Assembly: GCA_022592435.1 (NCBI GenBank)
Contig: JABYQS010000055.1
Span: 124,001 to 188,000 of the forward strand
Direction of reading: 5' to 3'
From: Cerioporus squamosus
Lineage: Eukaryota; Basidiomycota; Agaricomycetes; Polyporales; Polyporaceae
Length of the DNA stretch: 64,000 nt
Shown here: positions 10,745-22,471 of the stretch, in pieces
How positions within the stretch are numbered: position 1 is the stretch's first letter
Layout: every line of letters starts with the position of its first letter
Program-made: the position numbers and the translations under genes
Notes under the pieces: model-generated
The model's database searches: none
Told to the model about the DNA's origin: nothing
Seen by the model: only the letters and a program-made list of their open reading frames with translations

Positions 10745-13700
10745 CTACAACATTACATTCTGCACGTACTCTATAACCCTCGACATCTCGTCATCTGCCT
10801 CGTCGTCGTCGCCGAGAAGCACCTCGTCGGTCTCGTCGTCTCCCACAGTTGCTCCAGCCTCCGTGGCAGCTGACGGGACCTCCGTCGATGCTCTGCCTTG
10901 CAGGTGGGGCGGGAGAAGCGAAGGCCCGTCGCGAACACCGGGCTCGCAGTTACCAGAGAAGTTGGGCAGCTGGTAGGTAGCACGAACGTAAGCCATCGAG
11001 CGTGCATTCAAAACACGCCGCCGACGGCAGTAATCCTGGACTGCACCGTGCAGCGCGGGGTTCTTGTCCTTGAGATCATCGAGAACGGCCTTGAAGAGCT
11101 CTTCCTCGTCCCGCACCCAGGTGTGTACGCGCCGTAGCTCCCGATGCACGTTCGTGATCTCCTCGTGAGCCCTGGTAATGCGTTGTGATAGCCGCATGAC
11201 CTCACGAACCGCCGGAGTCGCCCACGGCTTCTCACGAAGGTCGTTGCGCGTGTCCGCGAGAAGATGGAACTCCTCGATAAAGTTGTAGTGCGAGGCCTTG
11301 CTCCAGTCGATAGCTTCTCGCGGTGGATCAAGCGCGGCGGCAGCAGCGTTGTAGGCTTTTACGGCTGCCCGGATGGCCTTGCATCTGCGTTGGAGATTCT
11401 TCGCAATGTACGTTCGAGCCTTGTACCCTGTGAGACAAGGTTAGGAGGAGATCAGGCAGTACTAGGGCGCGTGTACGTACCTGTTTGCGCCAAGTTCATC
11501 TTATGCAATTCGAACAGTCGCTGAATGACCAGGCGCTGCAACCTCCCAAGAGCCCGCTGGTACGTCCGGGTGGCGATATACTTCGTCGCGTTCACGTACT
11601 TCTCGTCTGTGCGCGACCAGCGTGTCTCGATGCCTAAGCGAACCTCGATCTCCGTGACGTCAGCGCTCAGTCGATCAACTCGATCGCGCAGGTACCGCCG
11701 GCGTGTTTCCAGCTTGCGAGTAGCCGATAGATCGCCATCATACGATGTCGGGCCCGAGGTTGGGGTCAGGAACGTCACCCCCGCTGCCGCTCCCGCCTTA
11801 GCGGCATCTGCGGCTTCCGCGACGCGCGCAGCGCGATCATAGTAGCGCGCGGAGGTGTCCTTGAGTTCTTCACTGGTGGTAGAAGGTGTCAGTAGTTGCC
11901 GGACAGCTCATATGACAGAGGGATCACCTTGCGTCCCAAAGCTCCCGAAGCGCCTCCACGTACAGTATGTCGCGGAGATCTTCCGGATCTTCATCGCGGA
12001 GGTTGGAGAAGTACTCGGTCTCCTCGGCCTCGAAACGGCGAACATCCTCCTCGGTGAGAGCAAGCGCTTGCAGCGCTTCTTGCATCACCGGTGTCTTCTC
12101 CTTGATGATCTCGAGTGCTTGCCGATAGTTGTTGTAAAGCATCTGTCCCAGATTCGCGTACTTCTCGTCATCCCAGTGTTCGAAGTAGAGGGCGATAAGC
12201 ATGCGGCGTCTATATGGCGAGGCGTAGCGCGTGACAGAAGCAAGCTCATTGGAGCCGCTGAAGGTCCGTTCCATTGTTTCCAAGTCCTCCAGTCCCATCC
12301 CGAGGATTCGGAGCGGGTGAAACTTGACCTGACACTTGTACGAGTGCGAGTACCCATGGAAGGAGTTCACACAGAAGGACGATCCAGACGCACGGAACTC
12401 CTCGCCGAGGGAGCTGCGGAGGATGGTGAACAAGAACTCGCAGCCTATATCGTATCCGTGCATATTTTTGCCCTTGAGCTCACGGAGTACCTTCGCGGTC
12501 ATGGCGATGCCGTACTTCGCCCTGAGAGGCAGTTAGCTTCATAAGGCCCCCACATGTATGATGCACTCACAATTCGCCACTTCGCACCATGTCTGCGATC
12601 CACAAAATTAGACCATGGCGGCACGCGCACGCGAAGATCCCCGATTCATCGTAGATCGACCACATGCGTTTCTTCTCGTCCGCAGCGGCAGCCTTCCAAT
12701 TGGTCGCGCAAGATCCAAGCGTCTCGGCGCCATCAGTCGGATCTCCCTCCCCTTCGCCGTCAGGAACGTCGTCATCATCGTCGGACTCCTGACTGGGCTC
12801 CTCGTTGTGCGGGTCGTCGACAAGGATAGGTTTGCGGGGAAGCTGCCGAGACTTGACCTCGTGTGCAAAGGAGTCTACGAACTCGCGGGGAAGGAAATAG
12901 TCGTCTTTGAATAAGCGAAGGTCGGCGTTCGTGCGCCCACCCGAGGCTAGCACACGCTTGAGTGAGTTATTGCCATCCATGACGACCATCCTATCTATGA
13001 CGGGCGGCTCCTCACCCAGCACCTATGTTCATGAGCGCAGGAACACAGCGATATGGGATGCTCACAACGTACCTTGTTAGCGCACGCCGGGCATGCGTTC
13101 TTCGCTCTCCACTCCTCCGAATCGCGCCCGAGTGCCGTCATTACCTGTGCCTTGACGTCACGGAGAATGACGAGGTAAATGTCGAACGCATCAGCGATCG
13201 CCTTCCGATAGAACCGCCGGTACGGAACCTTTCAGGCGCCGGTTAGCTGATCAATCTGGTTGCCGGGTTCTGTTAGACGTACGTAGTAGACATAGCACAA
13301 CAATTTCGTGAATGCTTCTGTGCTGAACGATGCCTTGAAGGTGCGTAGAAGTCGGAAGAGCTCGAGGGTCTTGAAGGATATTGCGAGGGAGGGATGGAGG
13401 GGTGCGGTGGCTAGGTAGCCGTGGAGTACGAGGTCCTCAACCAGGGATCTGTCCCGCGTGATAGACGCTGTTGTAGCAGTGCTATAAATATCGAGCACTT
13501 GGAATTCCTCCGTCGCCGGTAGGATTTCGGGATCCTTCGGGGCAGGAGTACCATATCGCCACTGCAAGTACGCCTTGCAGACGTCTGGCAGCACGACCTT
13601 CCAGTTGTCATCGAAGTTCTGCAATCGCTGACGCCATGACCGACCATCTCTGTAGACCCTCGAAGCGCTGTGGAGACTGGAAACCATGAGACTTACGCGT

Positions 13701-14171
13701 ACCTTAGATCATCACAGATTGAGTTAAGCTTACCGAGTGCTCAGCAAGTCTCTGATTGCATGCGCTACCGCCTCTTCTCCGGGTTCTGCTTCATCCTCCC
13801 AGTTGTCGTCACCGTCGTCGTTCTGCATGGTGAAGCCGTCCAGGAGCGGGTTGTCGGTGTCTGGGTGCTCTTCCCGTCGGAGGTCTGCAAGATCCTTGCG
13901 AGATTCCACACCTAAAGCTATAAATAATGGTCAATGATCGCAGTAGTAATAGAACATGATAAGTCTTGCGCGCACAGTTCTCTATCTCCTTCAGCCGTTT
14001 TTTGGCGCGCTCTCTCTCAGCTGCCAATCCTACCAAGCCGATGGTACGCGACTGTGGTCCCCCAAAGAACCGTGATGCTCCCTGTCCACCACCACGTCTG
14101 CCCGAGAAGGCGGATCGCACAACGGTTACGCGGCGGCTCGTACCCTGCCTAGAGATGTTAGATTGAGTCAT
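10745..14171 (-). CDS. KDZ transposase
   Basis: Eight exons (13976-14171, 13734-13911, 13283-13676, 13073-13228, 12571-13022, 11928-12521, 11481-11872, 10745-11427) sum exactly to 1014 aa. Diagnostic KDZ features appear in order: a CPAC cysteine pair before the MDGNNSLKR catalytic strand, the DDYFLP motif, MWxIYDESGIF with ACRHG, GELAKYG, GYDIGCEF, and FHGYSHxYxCQxKxHP followed by MGLEDLE. RYAxxYRRRM, LGxMLYNNY and the C-terminal GYKARTY...ALDPPRxxxDW region also match. The tail is acidic. The gene has no visible disabling change. It should cut and integrate the element at 8 bp staggered sites, acting in the nucleus. Confidence 0.95.
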
Positions 14172-14728
14172 GAGGAGGGGAACACTGGCTGGTCAACTGC
14201 CCGAGCGATGTACTGCAGTAATATAGGATGTATTTTATGTGGTGTATGATACAGATCATATCTGATCTACATCACCCATCTGATATGAAGCGAGCGTGCT
14301 CGCTTGTGCGGTCCCCTCCGCCGGGTTCATATTCAAAGTCCATACCAGCCACTCGCAACCTCCCTCGAGTCCCCGCTATAGCCCGCCGTGCGTGCAGAGG
14401 AATGTCTGCACACCGAGTATGAAAACATTGACTTACCGGGCGTACGAGACACCCCAGAGAAATACGGATCAACTGTCTTGCAATATGATCGATAGTCGGC
14501 TAATCGTTGCAGTAGAAGTGGGGCCTATCAGCGACGTGTGACAATAAAGAAACGCAACACTAACCTTGTATCCAGTGTACGACGCGCAACCCAGATGCCT
14601 CGAGGCTGTTGGGCTGCGACAAGAGCCGCTGTGGTAGTGGGAGAGAGGGCGGCGAAAAATGTCGGAGGGTGCGCGTGCCGGCGGGGTCGATGGAGATGCT
14701 ATAGCCGACGGAAGAGCGTCAGAGGGAG
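14172..14728. other. Transposase upstream region inside the KDZ element
   Basis: Between the transposase start and the right inverted repeat. It contains short palindromic AT-rich words (ATATCTGAT and neighbours near 14245-14285) and presumably the transposase promoter. No gene is supported. Confidence 0.4.
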
Positions 14729-15285
14729 CGTTTTGATGGGAGGAGAGAGAGCGCGCATGCCACCGTGCCGGTGGCTGCTGCGAGCGGAGTTTCAACCGGG
14801 CGCGCGCACGAGGCGCCAGCCGCCCCCCGACGTCGGGCGATGATGTTGGCAGCGCGCGGATCCCTTAGCTACTGTCATAGTCGTGTTCGCAATGTAAGAT
14901 AACCTAAGTTTGCAAAAAGAACCGAGAAAATCCGTCAAGAATACGTACCTGTGGAGGGCCGACATCGAGCTCATCGTCGGGGACGGCGTCGAGGGGTTCC
15001 TTGGCAGCGAGGACGACGGGGGGGACGACGCTAGCCGCCCCGGAGAGAGTTGCCGAGGGGCGGCTGATGGGATGACATACGCGGGAGCCTGCTCCGAGCA
15101 GCCCGAGGCCTGGGCGCCACAGCTCTTAGGGGAGGGGACGAGTACTTACTCTTTCAAGTACTCGGGGACAGGTATTCGTAGACAAACTGGTAGAGTACAG
15201 GAAAACGGCATTTGGCTCATTCTGACCCGGTAAGCCCCCCCCTCATAACGGCTTTATTGATCCATCAGATCGTGATGTCCAGGTG
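14729..15285 (-). repeat. Right terminal inverted repeat of the KDZ element (557 bp)
   Basis: Inverted partner of 5560-6116; it ends ...GATGTCCAGGTG directly before the octamer ACCTGGGT. Confidence 0.92.
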
Positions 15286-15293
15286 ACCTGGGT
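15286..15293 (+). repeat. Target-site duplication of the KDZ element, right copy
   Basis: ACCTGGGT, identical to 5552-5559. It overlaps by 4 bp the left target duplication of the adjacent element (15290-15298). Confidence 0.85.
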
Positions 15294-15298
15294 TATGC
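15290..15298 (+). repeat. Target-site duplication of the RecQ/DUF6589 element, left copy
   Basis: GGGTTATGC lies just before TAGGCTCG; the same nonamer lies just after CGAGTCTA at 22486-22494. Confidence 0.85.
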
Positions 15299-15313
15299 TA
15301 GGCTCGTCCCCAT

Positions 15314-15354
15314 CCGTTTCGGTAACAGCGTCTAGTTGAGGGTTACCGAAACGG
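15314..15354. repeat. Left subterminal hairpin of the RecQ/DUF6589 element
   Basis: CCGTTTCGGTAAC (15314-15326) and GTTACCGAAACGG (15342-15354) are perfect 13 bp complements around a 15-nt loop, starting 15 bp inside the left end. Confidence 0.85.
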
Positions 15355-15416
15355 CTGGGCTAATTGGAGGCCATATTGACGAGCGCGCGAGGCGCCCACC
15401 GTGGGAACGTGGACTT
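15352..15416 (+). repeat. Internal inverted repeat, left copy
   Basis: This pairs with 22341-22406. Shared core words are CTGGGCTAATTGGAGGCC, TTGACGAGC, GAGGCGCCCA and CGTGGGAACGTGGACTT. Confidence 0.85.
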
Positions 15417-15569
15417 GATGTTTTGGCTACCATCGTCTCTTGAGAATTCAACCTCCTCATCTATATCATTCCATGTACACGCCCTGAAATCATGTATACA
15501 TGCATTATACAGGTGTACGCTATAACAGAGAACAACTTCGAGGTCTCCAGACGCTCGGATTCCCCCATA

Positions 15570-18434
15570 CTATGAAGAACTGCCTGGAGTAGAGGCCGGT
15601 GATCGCGAAGTATCCCCGAAGTTGCGTGCAAAAGAGCCAAACAGGGAGACAGATGCAACCGGAGTGGGGTTTCCGCTTGCAGGAGGGTGGGGTGACGAAA
15701 GAAGGTCATCAGCAGACGGGATAGATGGAAGTATGGGGGCCCGGGGTAGTTGGACAGCACTGGAGGTCGAGGTCGAGGTCGTCGCGGGAAGTGCCAGTTC
15801 GGGGCCTGAAGGTGCCCGTCGCACAGGTCGAGGACGTGGCTTTGGCTTCTGGATGGTCAGCGGGCACAGGCTGGGGGCATCGGCAGGCGGTGGCGTGGGG
15901 TGTGCTTGACTCGAAGCCTGTGCCCGCTGCTCCTGCTCAAGCTCGAGCCGCTCCTGCTCGAGCTCTTGGGCATGCCATGCCGTTTGGGTCTGGATCTCCC
16001 ACTCTCCGGTGTGTTGTGGATTGCCTCCGGTGGCGTAGCCTGCTCGCGAGGCTTCGTGTGTAACCATGGGAGTGTCCCACTGTATAGTGACAGAAGCCAT
16101 GGCTTCCTCGATCTCTGGAAGAAGCGACATGCTCGTTAGTGACCGGTTGACAACAAAGCTGCATAGTACACACCTTGAGGCGTCTCGTAACAAGGTCGCT
16201 TCGGCGCGCGCTGAGTGGATGGCGCCGCTTTGGCAGGACGTTTGGACGGGGGTGCGGAGCCCACGCCGGCATCATTTCGCACCTCTTCGGGGCTCGCGGC
16301 GCCTTTCTTTGCTTTAGGAATGAACGGGATCACCCACGGCTCCATCAGAACCGCGAGCTCGTCCCCATACTCATCCCACCACACCCACGAAGACTGGAGG
16401 ATGCGAGCTAACTTAGGCCTGCTGACCGGCCCCACAGACGTGAGCTGATCAATCAGACCGTCGTCTAGGATAGCAGTGTGGTCAAACTGGGCCCCATGGT
16501 GATCGCGAGCGTAGACAGCTTCGCGCCATGCCTCGAGCCTGGGTTGAAACTCCACCGCTGGCTGGCCACGTCTCGGGGCCTTCGTGCTTGCAGCGCGTGA
16601 AGTAGACGCAGGACGAGTACGATCGAAGAGAGCTGGGTGACAGATGTCGCAGCATGGGACGGTGGGTGCTGTGGACGAGTCAGTACTCGTGACATGGGCT
16701 CATAAGTGTGAGGATGAGGCTTACTTGACATAACATCGGCGGTCTCATATACCGCAGCCCACACTTTCCGACGGCACTTGATGCTTTGGACGAAGGTCAA
16801 CAAGCCTTCATCCACAGCGTCAGGGTCCAGTCGCGGTTGCTCAGGCGCAGTGGGGGCTGCATCGTGCAGACCAGTAGAGCTGCCTTGCTTCAGGCCATGT
16901 GCTTCAGCATACAACCGCGCTTCGGACCTCCGTGTCTTCGTATCCTGGGCAGTTGCTCTGGTGGAGGCTTCCTGAGACTCGGCACCATCTTGAGTCTTCA
17001 TGGCTCCCTTGCCACGCTTGCGTCGAGAACGGGATGTGCGCGGCTGCGTTGGATCCTGAGACGAGTACACCGAGGGCTCTACCAGAAGTACCGCAAGTCC
17101 GATGCGAGAGGGAGAGCGAGCAGCGCGTCCTGCACGTTGGACGAAGTTGGACAGGGTGAGTGGAAGCTTCCACTGAACCACGATATCGACATCACTGATG
17201 TTGCATCCCTATATCAAGGTACAGATCAGCTGGTTGAATGCGAGCTCATGCAGAAGAGGCTAGCGACATACCATGCCAGCAGCATCCGTGCAGACAAGGA
17301 TGCGCACAGAGCCGCTGCGGAAAGCTTCCATTGCGTCGGTGCGGTAACTGTGGGACATCGTAGCATTGAATGGACGAACAGCGGCCTCTGCATCCGCGTC
17401 AGAGGTGTCGGTACGAGAGCGAAGGAGGGCGACAAGATATTCCGTGATCTCTGTGCCTGTGTTAATGTTGTCGGCATAGATATAAGTCTTGGGCACGTCG
17501 GCAGGGGAAGAGATGTTTGCCGGAATGACGAAGTCGAGGTCAGTGTAGCTGTTCATGGGATGCTCGCATGCCCGGACGACAAGAGAGATGTTGGGGCGGT
17601 CATTCCCGATATTGAGGAAGGAGCCGCCTCCCTTTGGGAAATGCAACTTGCTCGTCACGTCGCGTCGTACTCGGGGAGTGAGGGTGGCAGATAGTGCTAT
17701 CACAGGCGTCCCTCGGGGCAGGAACGCTCGAATAATGCCTAAGGTGCCGTACTTTTTGCGGAAGTCAGCCCCCCAATGAGATATGCAATGAGCCTCGTCA
17801 ACAATCACGGAGAGGATCCTGCGCGTGAACTTTGAGTTCCGCAGGACCTTCTTGACAAACATGCGGGACTGTAGCATTTCGGGTGAGATGAGTACAATGT
17901 GATATACTCCGGAGAGTATGCGCTAAACCAATGTCAAAATGTGCATGCGTTGAAACAGACATTGAACGACTTACCCGGAGGACAAGGGGGGAACAGGCCC
18001 CATTCTTGCTGTTCACGGCGACCGCTTTCAACCCGAACTCGAGATCAAATGTGCGGACCTAGTAGGGAATCTCAGCAATGGTCCACAGTAATACAAGGCC
18101 ATACGAGACATACCATCTCTTCCTCGAGGGACAGTAACGGGCAGACCATGATAGTCGTCTTGCCTGCGCTCGAGGGCCAGAGGTGCGGGCCAGCGGCAAC
18201 TGCTGTCTTCCCAGCCCCTGTGCTTGCTTGAATGATGATATCGTGACCTTCGAGCTGTGCTTGAATCCCTGCAAGCTGGAACGGTTTCGGCGGCCCATCC
18301 CAGCCATACGCCTCCTGCATTTTTTTCGACAGCAGTTCGACATCTTCAAGACTAAGCTTCGGGCGAGGGCCGGAGGCCGGCGGGGCGCGTGCGATGTGGC
18401 GAGGACGGGCAAATGTACGAGAGATGCGGGCCAT
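15570..18434 (-). CDS. RecQ-like ATP-dependent DNA helicase with C-terminal cysteine cluster
   Basis: Six exons (18114-18434, 17975-18058, 17272-17922, 16725-17208, 16174-16668, 15570-16114) sum to 859 aa from MARISRTF. Motif I is ASTGAGKT, motif II DEAH, followed by HWGADFRKKYG (RecQ aromatic-loop position) and SAT of motif III. ILVCTDAAGMGCNISDVD and QRAGRAAR cover motifs V and VI. A CCDICHPALFDRTRP segment provides cysteines that could bind zinc, as in other basidiomycete RecQ-like proteins. The C-terminal 250 residues are Pro/Ser/Glu-rich and low in complexity. An in-frame upstream ATG at 18509 would add 25 residues. It should unwind DNA 3'-5' in the nucleus. Its place inside a TIR element suggests a role in that element's movement or repair of its donor site. 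Confidence 0.9.
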
Positions 18435-18589
18435 GGCTGGTAGCTTTCTGCAGGGCGACGGAGAGCGTGGTGGAAGGCAAGTTGTGCGCACAAGAGCAGG
18501 GTGCGCCACCAGATCACTCCTTGACTCCGGCTCTTCTCAGTGCTCCTCGACGGCTGCTGTGGTTTACCATCTTCCCAGTCTACTCAACC
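18435..18589. promoter_or_regulatory. Shared divergent promoter of helicase and DUF6589 genes
   Basis: Only about 155 bp separate the two divergent start codons chosen here, so the two genes probably share a bidirectional promoter. If the helicase starts at 18509 the gap shrinks to about 80 bp. No clear TATA box was noticed. Confidence 0.5.
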
Positions 18590-21500
18590 ATGACGCATCC
18601 TACTTCGAGGTGGTCAATACGGCGTGAACTCACAGTGTTGCTGAACTCAACTCACCTGTTCACCATCGAGCAGCCCGCGGACGACGCCGAAATCCCAATT
18701 GCGTCCTCCCCTCCACTGGCAGGGACACTGCGGTTCCAGAGATCATCTTTGCCGCCATCCGACGACGAATCAAGCCTCACTGCGTTGTCAGAAGACGAGG
18801 GAGAGGCGACTGACCCTGGGTCTCAACGGCCCGTACTCCCTATCCCCTTCCCTTTGACTGCCACACCGCAGCCCGCTAGGCCTGAAGTATCCTCCCGCAT
18901 TCCACGCACCGACCTCTCGAGCGACCATGTTGATGCAACATCTCCTATCCGCGGGCGTACGAAGCAGGAGAGATCCGAGGCCCGCAAGGCCAAGCGGTCG
19001 AAGAAGACGGAAAAACAACGAGAGCGCAAAGTGGAAGAAGCAGTCCGCACTAAGGCAACCGCTGCTGAGGAAGCACAGAGGAGTGCCGCTCAAGCCCAGA
19101 GAGAAGCTGAGCAGATGAGAATGCAGGAGACGGCGAACAAGAAGCTGGAGAAGAAGAAGGCAATCGGCGAGGTCCTCGAGTTCATGAGCGAGCAAGGTGT
19201 CGCGTACGGCGAAGTCCTCGAATACATGTCCGATGTCGAACAATCGCGTGGGGTGGGACATGCCCGCTACGACGGGCTCTTTGCTGAGCCTGGCCGAGTC
19301 GAACGGATCCTTGAGAACTGGGTGTCGTCCCGAAACACCTCAGAGAAAGCGCGGAAGGCCGTTGTCCACTGGATCGTGAAGTACGTCAGCCGGGAGCTCG
19401 ATGCAGAGGGGAACCGAGTTACCAAGGATGGCTTCCTTCTGTCCTCGCGTTGCAGGGTCAATGCGGCATTTGCCATGGACTTCAATCTCCTCGGTCTCTA
19501 CAACAAGATCAAGGAGATCTGTCCCTTGACCGTCAACCTCTTGGGTAGCCTTGCAACTTCTACCACACAGCAGAAGAAGCTTGATTGCATCGCCCGCGGA
19601 GACACTACTGCCCGACTTCTGCGATTCCAAAAACGCCATCAGAAGGTTCGCATCCAGTTGCGACATACTATGTTTATGCTCACCTATGTCCAGCTGATTG
19701 CAAGTAGCACCTTGACGCTCCTGCATGCCCGAAGTCAGCGCAACAGCTACTTCACGCACGTCCTAGGACTGTACCTTTACGCCACCGGTGCACAGCGCCA
19801 GACCATCAGTGTCCTGTCACATCTCGGTCTCTCGAGCACTTACCAGATGCTCGCTGTTGCAGGGAAGAAGGCGCACGTCTACTACGAGCGGCCATCAGAC
19901 ACACTCCTGCCATCAGATGACGCCGACGATGAAGACTACCTCCCGTCCCTCATTGCAGAGGACTCGAGCTCGGAGGTGGATGCCCAGTCTCAGGCTGATG
20001 CAGACTCCATGTCTGGCTTGGACTCCGACGACGACGAAGATACAGACTCCTCGGTAGAAGACACCTCGAGCGAGTCCGACACAGAATCAGACACCGCCGC
20101 CGCTCATCCTCCGTCCGTCCCGACTCCTGCCACACCCGCTTGTGCTGGACATCAGGGTCATAAGCCGCGTGGTGGACTGCTGCATGATCTCTCGGAATCG
20201 TGCCGCGACGAGCTTAGAACTCGTGCCCAGGCCCCCGAAGCTGATCCCCTTGCTGACGTCTACGACAACATTAACTTCATGTTCCGTGCTGCTGAGCAGA
20301 TCATTGGCAAGAAAGACTCACAAGAAAACGGGACTTGTGCCACTGCCTTCACCCTCTTCGACGCTCCGCGCACCCACATGCAAACTGCCGACGTGATCGA
20401 CGCGTTCGAGCACGCCCCACCGCTAGCGTTCAAAGATATCAGGCTCACCTCCACCGAGAACGCGGCGTTACAAGAGCGCCTCATCTGGACCGTCGCCAAT
20501 ATTGCTGTCCAGCATGGCGGCGAGGGGTTCACGAAGTTCAAGTCGGATCTCAGTGAACGCGCCCCGACCACTACCCAGCCCATTCCTCTTCACAAGACGG
20601 AGATTTTCCCCATGCCTGCAATGAATATCGATGAGTCCAGTACTGTGGGGAACGCAGCAGTGCTCGATGCCATGTTCACCGAGATGGGACACGACGTGAA
20701 GGCCCCAGAATTCAACGAGGAGGTGCGGATCGTGTTCGGAGATCAGCTCTCCATGGCACGTGTACGCGGCGTCACCAGTACGCGCGTTGGTCATGATGAC
20801 CCCTCGCAAGCGTACCTCAACGTTGTATTTGCGCCGGGCTTCTTCCACTACCAGATGGCAGCAACCTACGGTGTTCTGGAGACTCACTGGGGCGACCCGA
20901 CACTTGGGCAAAGCGACCCGGGGTCTCTTTACTTCCACAACACTCGCCTCGACCACAAACCCATCCTCCTCTCTTCCCTGCCACCCTATCGAACATGCCG
21001 TGACCTCACCTTCGTCTCTCTGTACGCTCGTGTCCTCACCTGCTTGGAACTTGCTGCCGGTCGAAGTCTTCACAAGATAGCCTCGGAGTGCAGCTTCGAC
21101 GAGTTGTATGAACTTGCTGGACAAGTTGTTGACAAGTACGCTGATCCCTCCGAGGTGCATCGTGGACGTCAAGCCAGCTCGGTGCAAGAGGGCGAGGGTG
21201 AGAACAATAGACAGGGCGATACGGTCTATGCAAACGCTGTCCTCTTCCTACGCGACGCGCTGCTTCTTCGGCACTTCGCTGACGCCATCAAAAGTGGTCA
21301 CTCCGACCACATCGTGACTGTTCTGAAGTTGTGGGCTCTCGGATTCCGTGCCATGGGTCGTACGAAGTACGCCCATGAGCTGCTCTTCCTGATACACAAT
21401 ATTGTCCATGTCTGGCCCCCCGCACTTCGGTAAGACACTCACTCGTGCATCGTGCCTGGAATACTGATCATTCTACTGCGAACAGCGATATTATCATGAA

Positions 21501-22241
21501 GAACTGGCTAGTGAACATCACTGGGAATCCCAACGCCTTCATCCCAGTCGACCTACTTCAGGAGCATATGAACTATTGGATCAAAGTGCGTATAAGCCGT
21601 ATCGTATTCAGCTCGCTATCTATTGCTGACCCGTGACTCGAGCGCAGGTCGTCTACCAAGCTCATGGAAGCAATGCATCGTGGGAGTGGCTTGCGACGAT
21701 CTCCCCATGCATTCACATCCTCCGTCAACTCGCTACTCAAGTCAACACTGAGCTCGGGAGCCATCAAGGGACGAAACACCATGCGCCGGACCTTTCGAAC
21801 GACATCCGCACGCTCATGGACTCGCTGCGCGACCAGCAAGTGTACGTCTGCGAGGGGAAACGTCAGCATGTCGGTGACGTGAAGCCCGTTCCCAATGTGT
21901 TTAGTGCCGGCATCCACAGCCTTTCCGGACCGCTCGCAGACTACAACAAGACGTTCGAGAAGATGCGCGCACGCCGTGCGATGACCCCGCTTGTGGGACA
22001 ATCTGTCCTCTTCACCTATGGTGTGCAGCGCCGCGCAGGCCCCGGAACCCCTCGTGCGCCCACCACGATGTCCTCCCTCCATGACGATTCGGATTCCGAG
22101 TCTGATATAGACGATGAGACGGCTGGGGATGCATGGGATGGTGATGCAGAGGAGAATCTTGAGGCAGAGGAACCGGCTCGGGACATCCTCTTCACGCTGG
22201 ATGCCGAGGAGGACGTCGATTTAGATATGGATGGGTACTAG
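18590..22241 (+). CDS. DUF6589-domain protein, candidate transposase
   Basis: Three exons (18590-21429, 21486-21585, 21648-22241) sum to 1177 aa. An N-terminal KR/E-rich coiled-coil-like stretch (about residues 125-195) precedes a conserved region. Acidic Asp/Ser/Glu-rich tracts lie at about 440-500 and at the C terminus. The region from about 555 carries motifs I associate with DUF6589: VYDNINFMFRAAEQ (Asp 559), VFGDQLSMARVR (Asp 718), IPVDLLQEHMNYWIK (Glu 973) and YQAHGSNASWEW (Glu 993). The layout of two Asp after strand-like segments and a distal Glu is what an RNase H-like DDE transposase would show. That assignment is inference; the domain has no established function known to me. Confidence 0.88.
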
Positions 22242-22340
22242 TTACATCGCAGCAGCCTGGTATCTATGTACGAGCACAGTCCGAGAGGATACATCAGTCA
22301 GAGCTCGAGTTCTCCGCCAGACGAAGGCCAGAATTCTGCG

Positions 22341-22406
22341 AAGTCCACGTTCCCACGCTGGGCGCCTCAGCAGCTCGTCAAAACGGCCTCCAATTAGCCC
22401 AGTCCG
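22341..22406 (-). repeat. Internal inverted repeat, right copy
   Basis: Inverted partner of 15352-15416. Confidence 0.85.
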
Positions 22407-22471
22407 CTCGCAAGCTCGCGCCTCCATCCTTGTCCCGGTTTGGAAGGCGCGATCAAGCTTGCGACCGGACT
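22401..22471. repeat. Right subterminal hairpin of the RecQ/DUF6589 element
   Basis: AGTCCGCTCGCAAGCTCGCGCC (22401-22422) pairs imperfectly with the reverse complement of 22446-22471 (GGCGCGATCAAGCTTGCGACCGGACT). The hairpin ends 14 bp from the right terminus. Its sequence differs from that of the left hairpin, but its position is the same. Confidence 0.75.

Larger units (their letters stand above)
5560..15285 (-). mobile_element. Complete KDZ-superfamily DNA transposon, 9,726 bp
   Basis: The element is bounded by two 557 bp inverted repeats beginning CACCTGGACATCACG and by 8 bp direct repeats ACCTGGGT. Inside are three minus-strand genes: KDZ transposase (10745-14171), a possible viroplasmin-like protein (8946-10122) and an HMG-like protein (6987-8773). 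All three have open, spliceable frames. The arms are in perfect coordinate register (every inverted pair sums to 20845), so no indel has accumulated between them, which argues for recent insertion. KDZ elements are a basidiomycete-rich class described with TET/JBP cargo; I see no TET/JBP domain here. Confidence 0.9.

Noticed and set aside
5560..15285. TET/JBP dioxygenase cargo in the KDZ element
   Set aside because: None of the three genes shows an HxD...H iron-binding pattern in a plausible context.
18788..19261. 157-codon minus-strand frame
   Set aside because: Antisense of the charged coiled-coil part of the DUF6589 protein.
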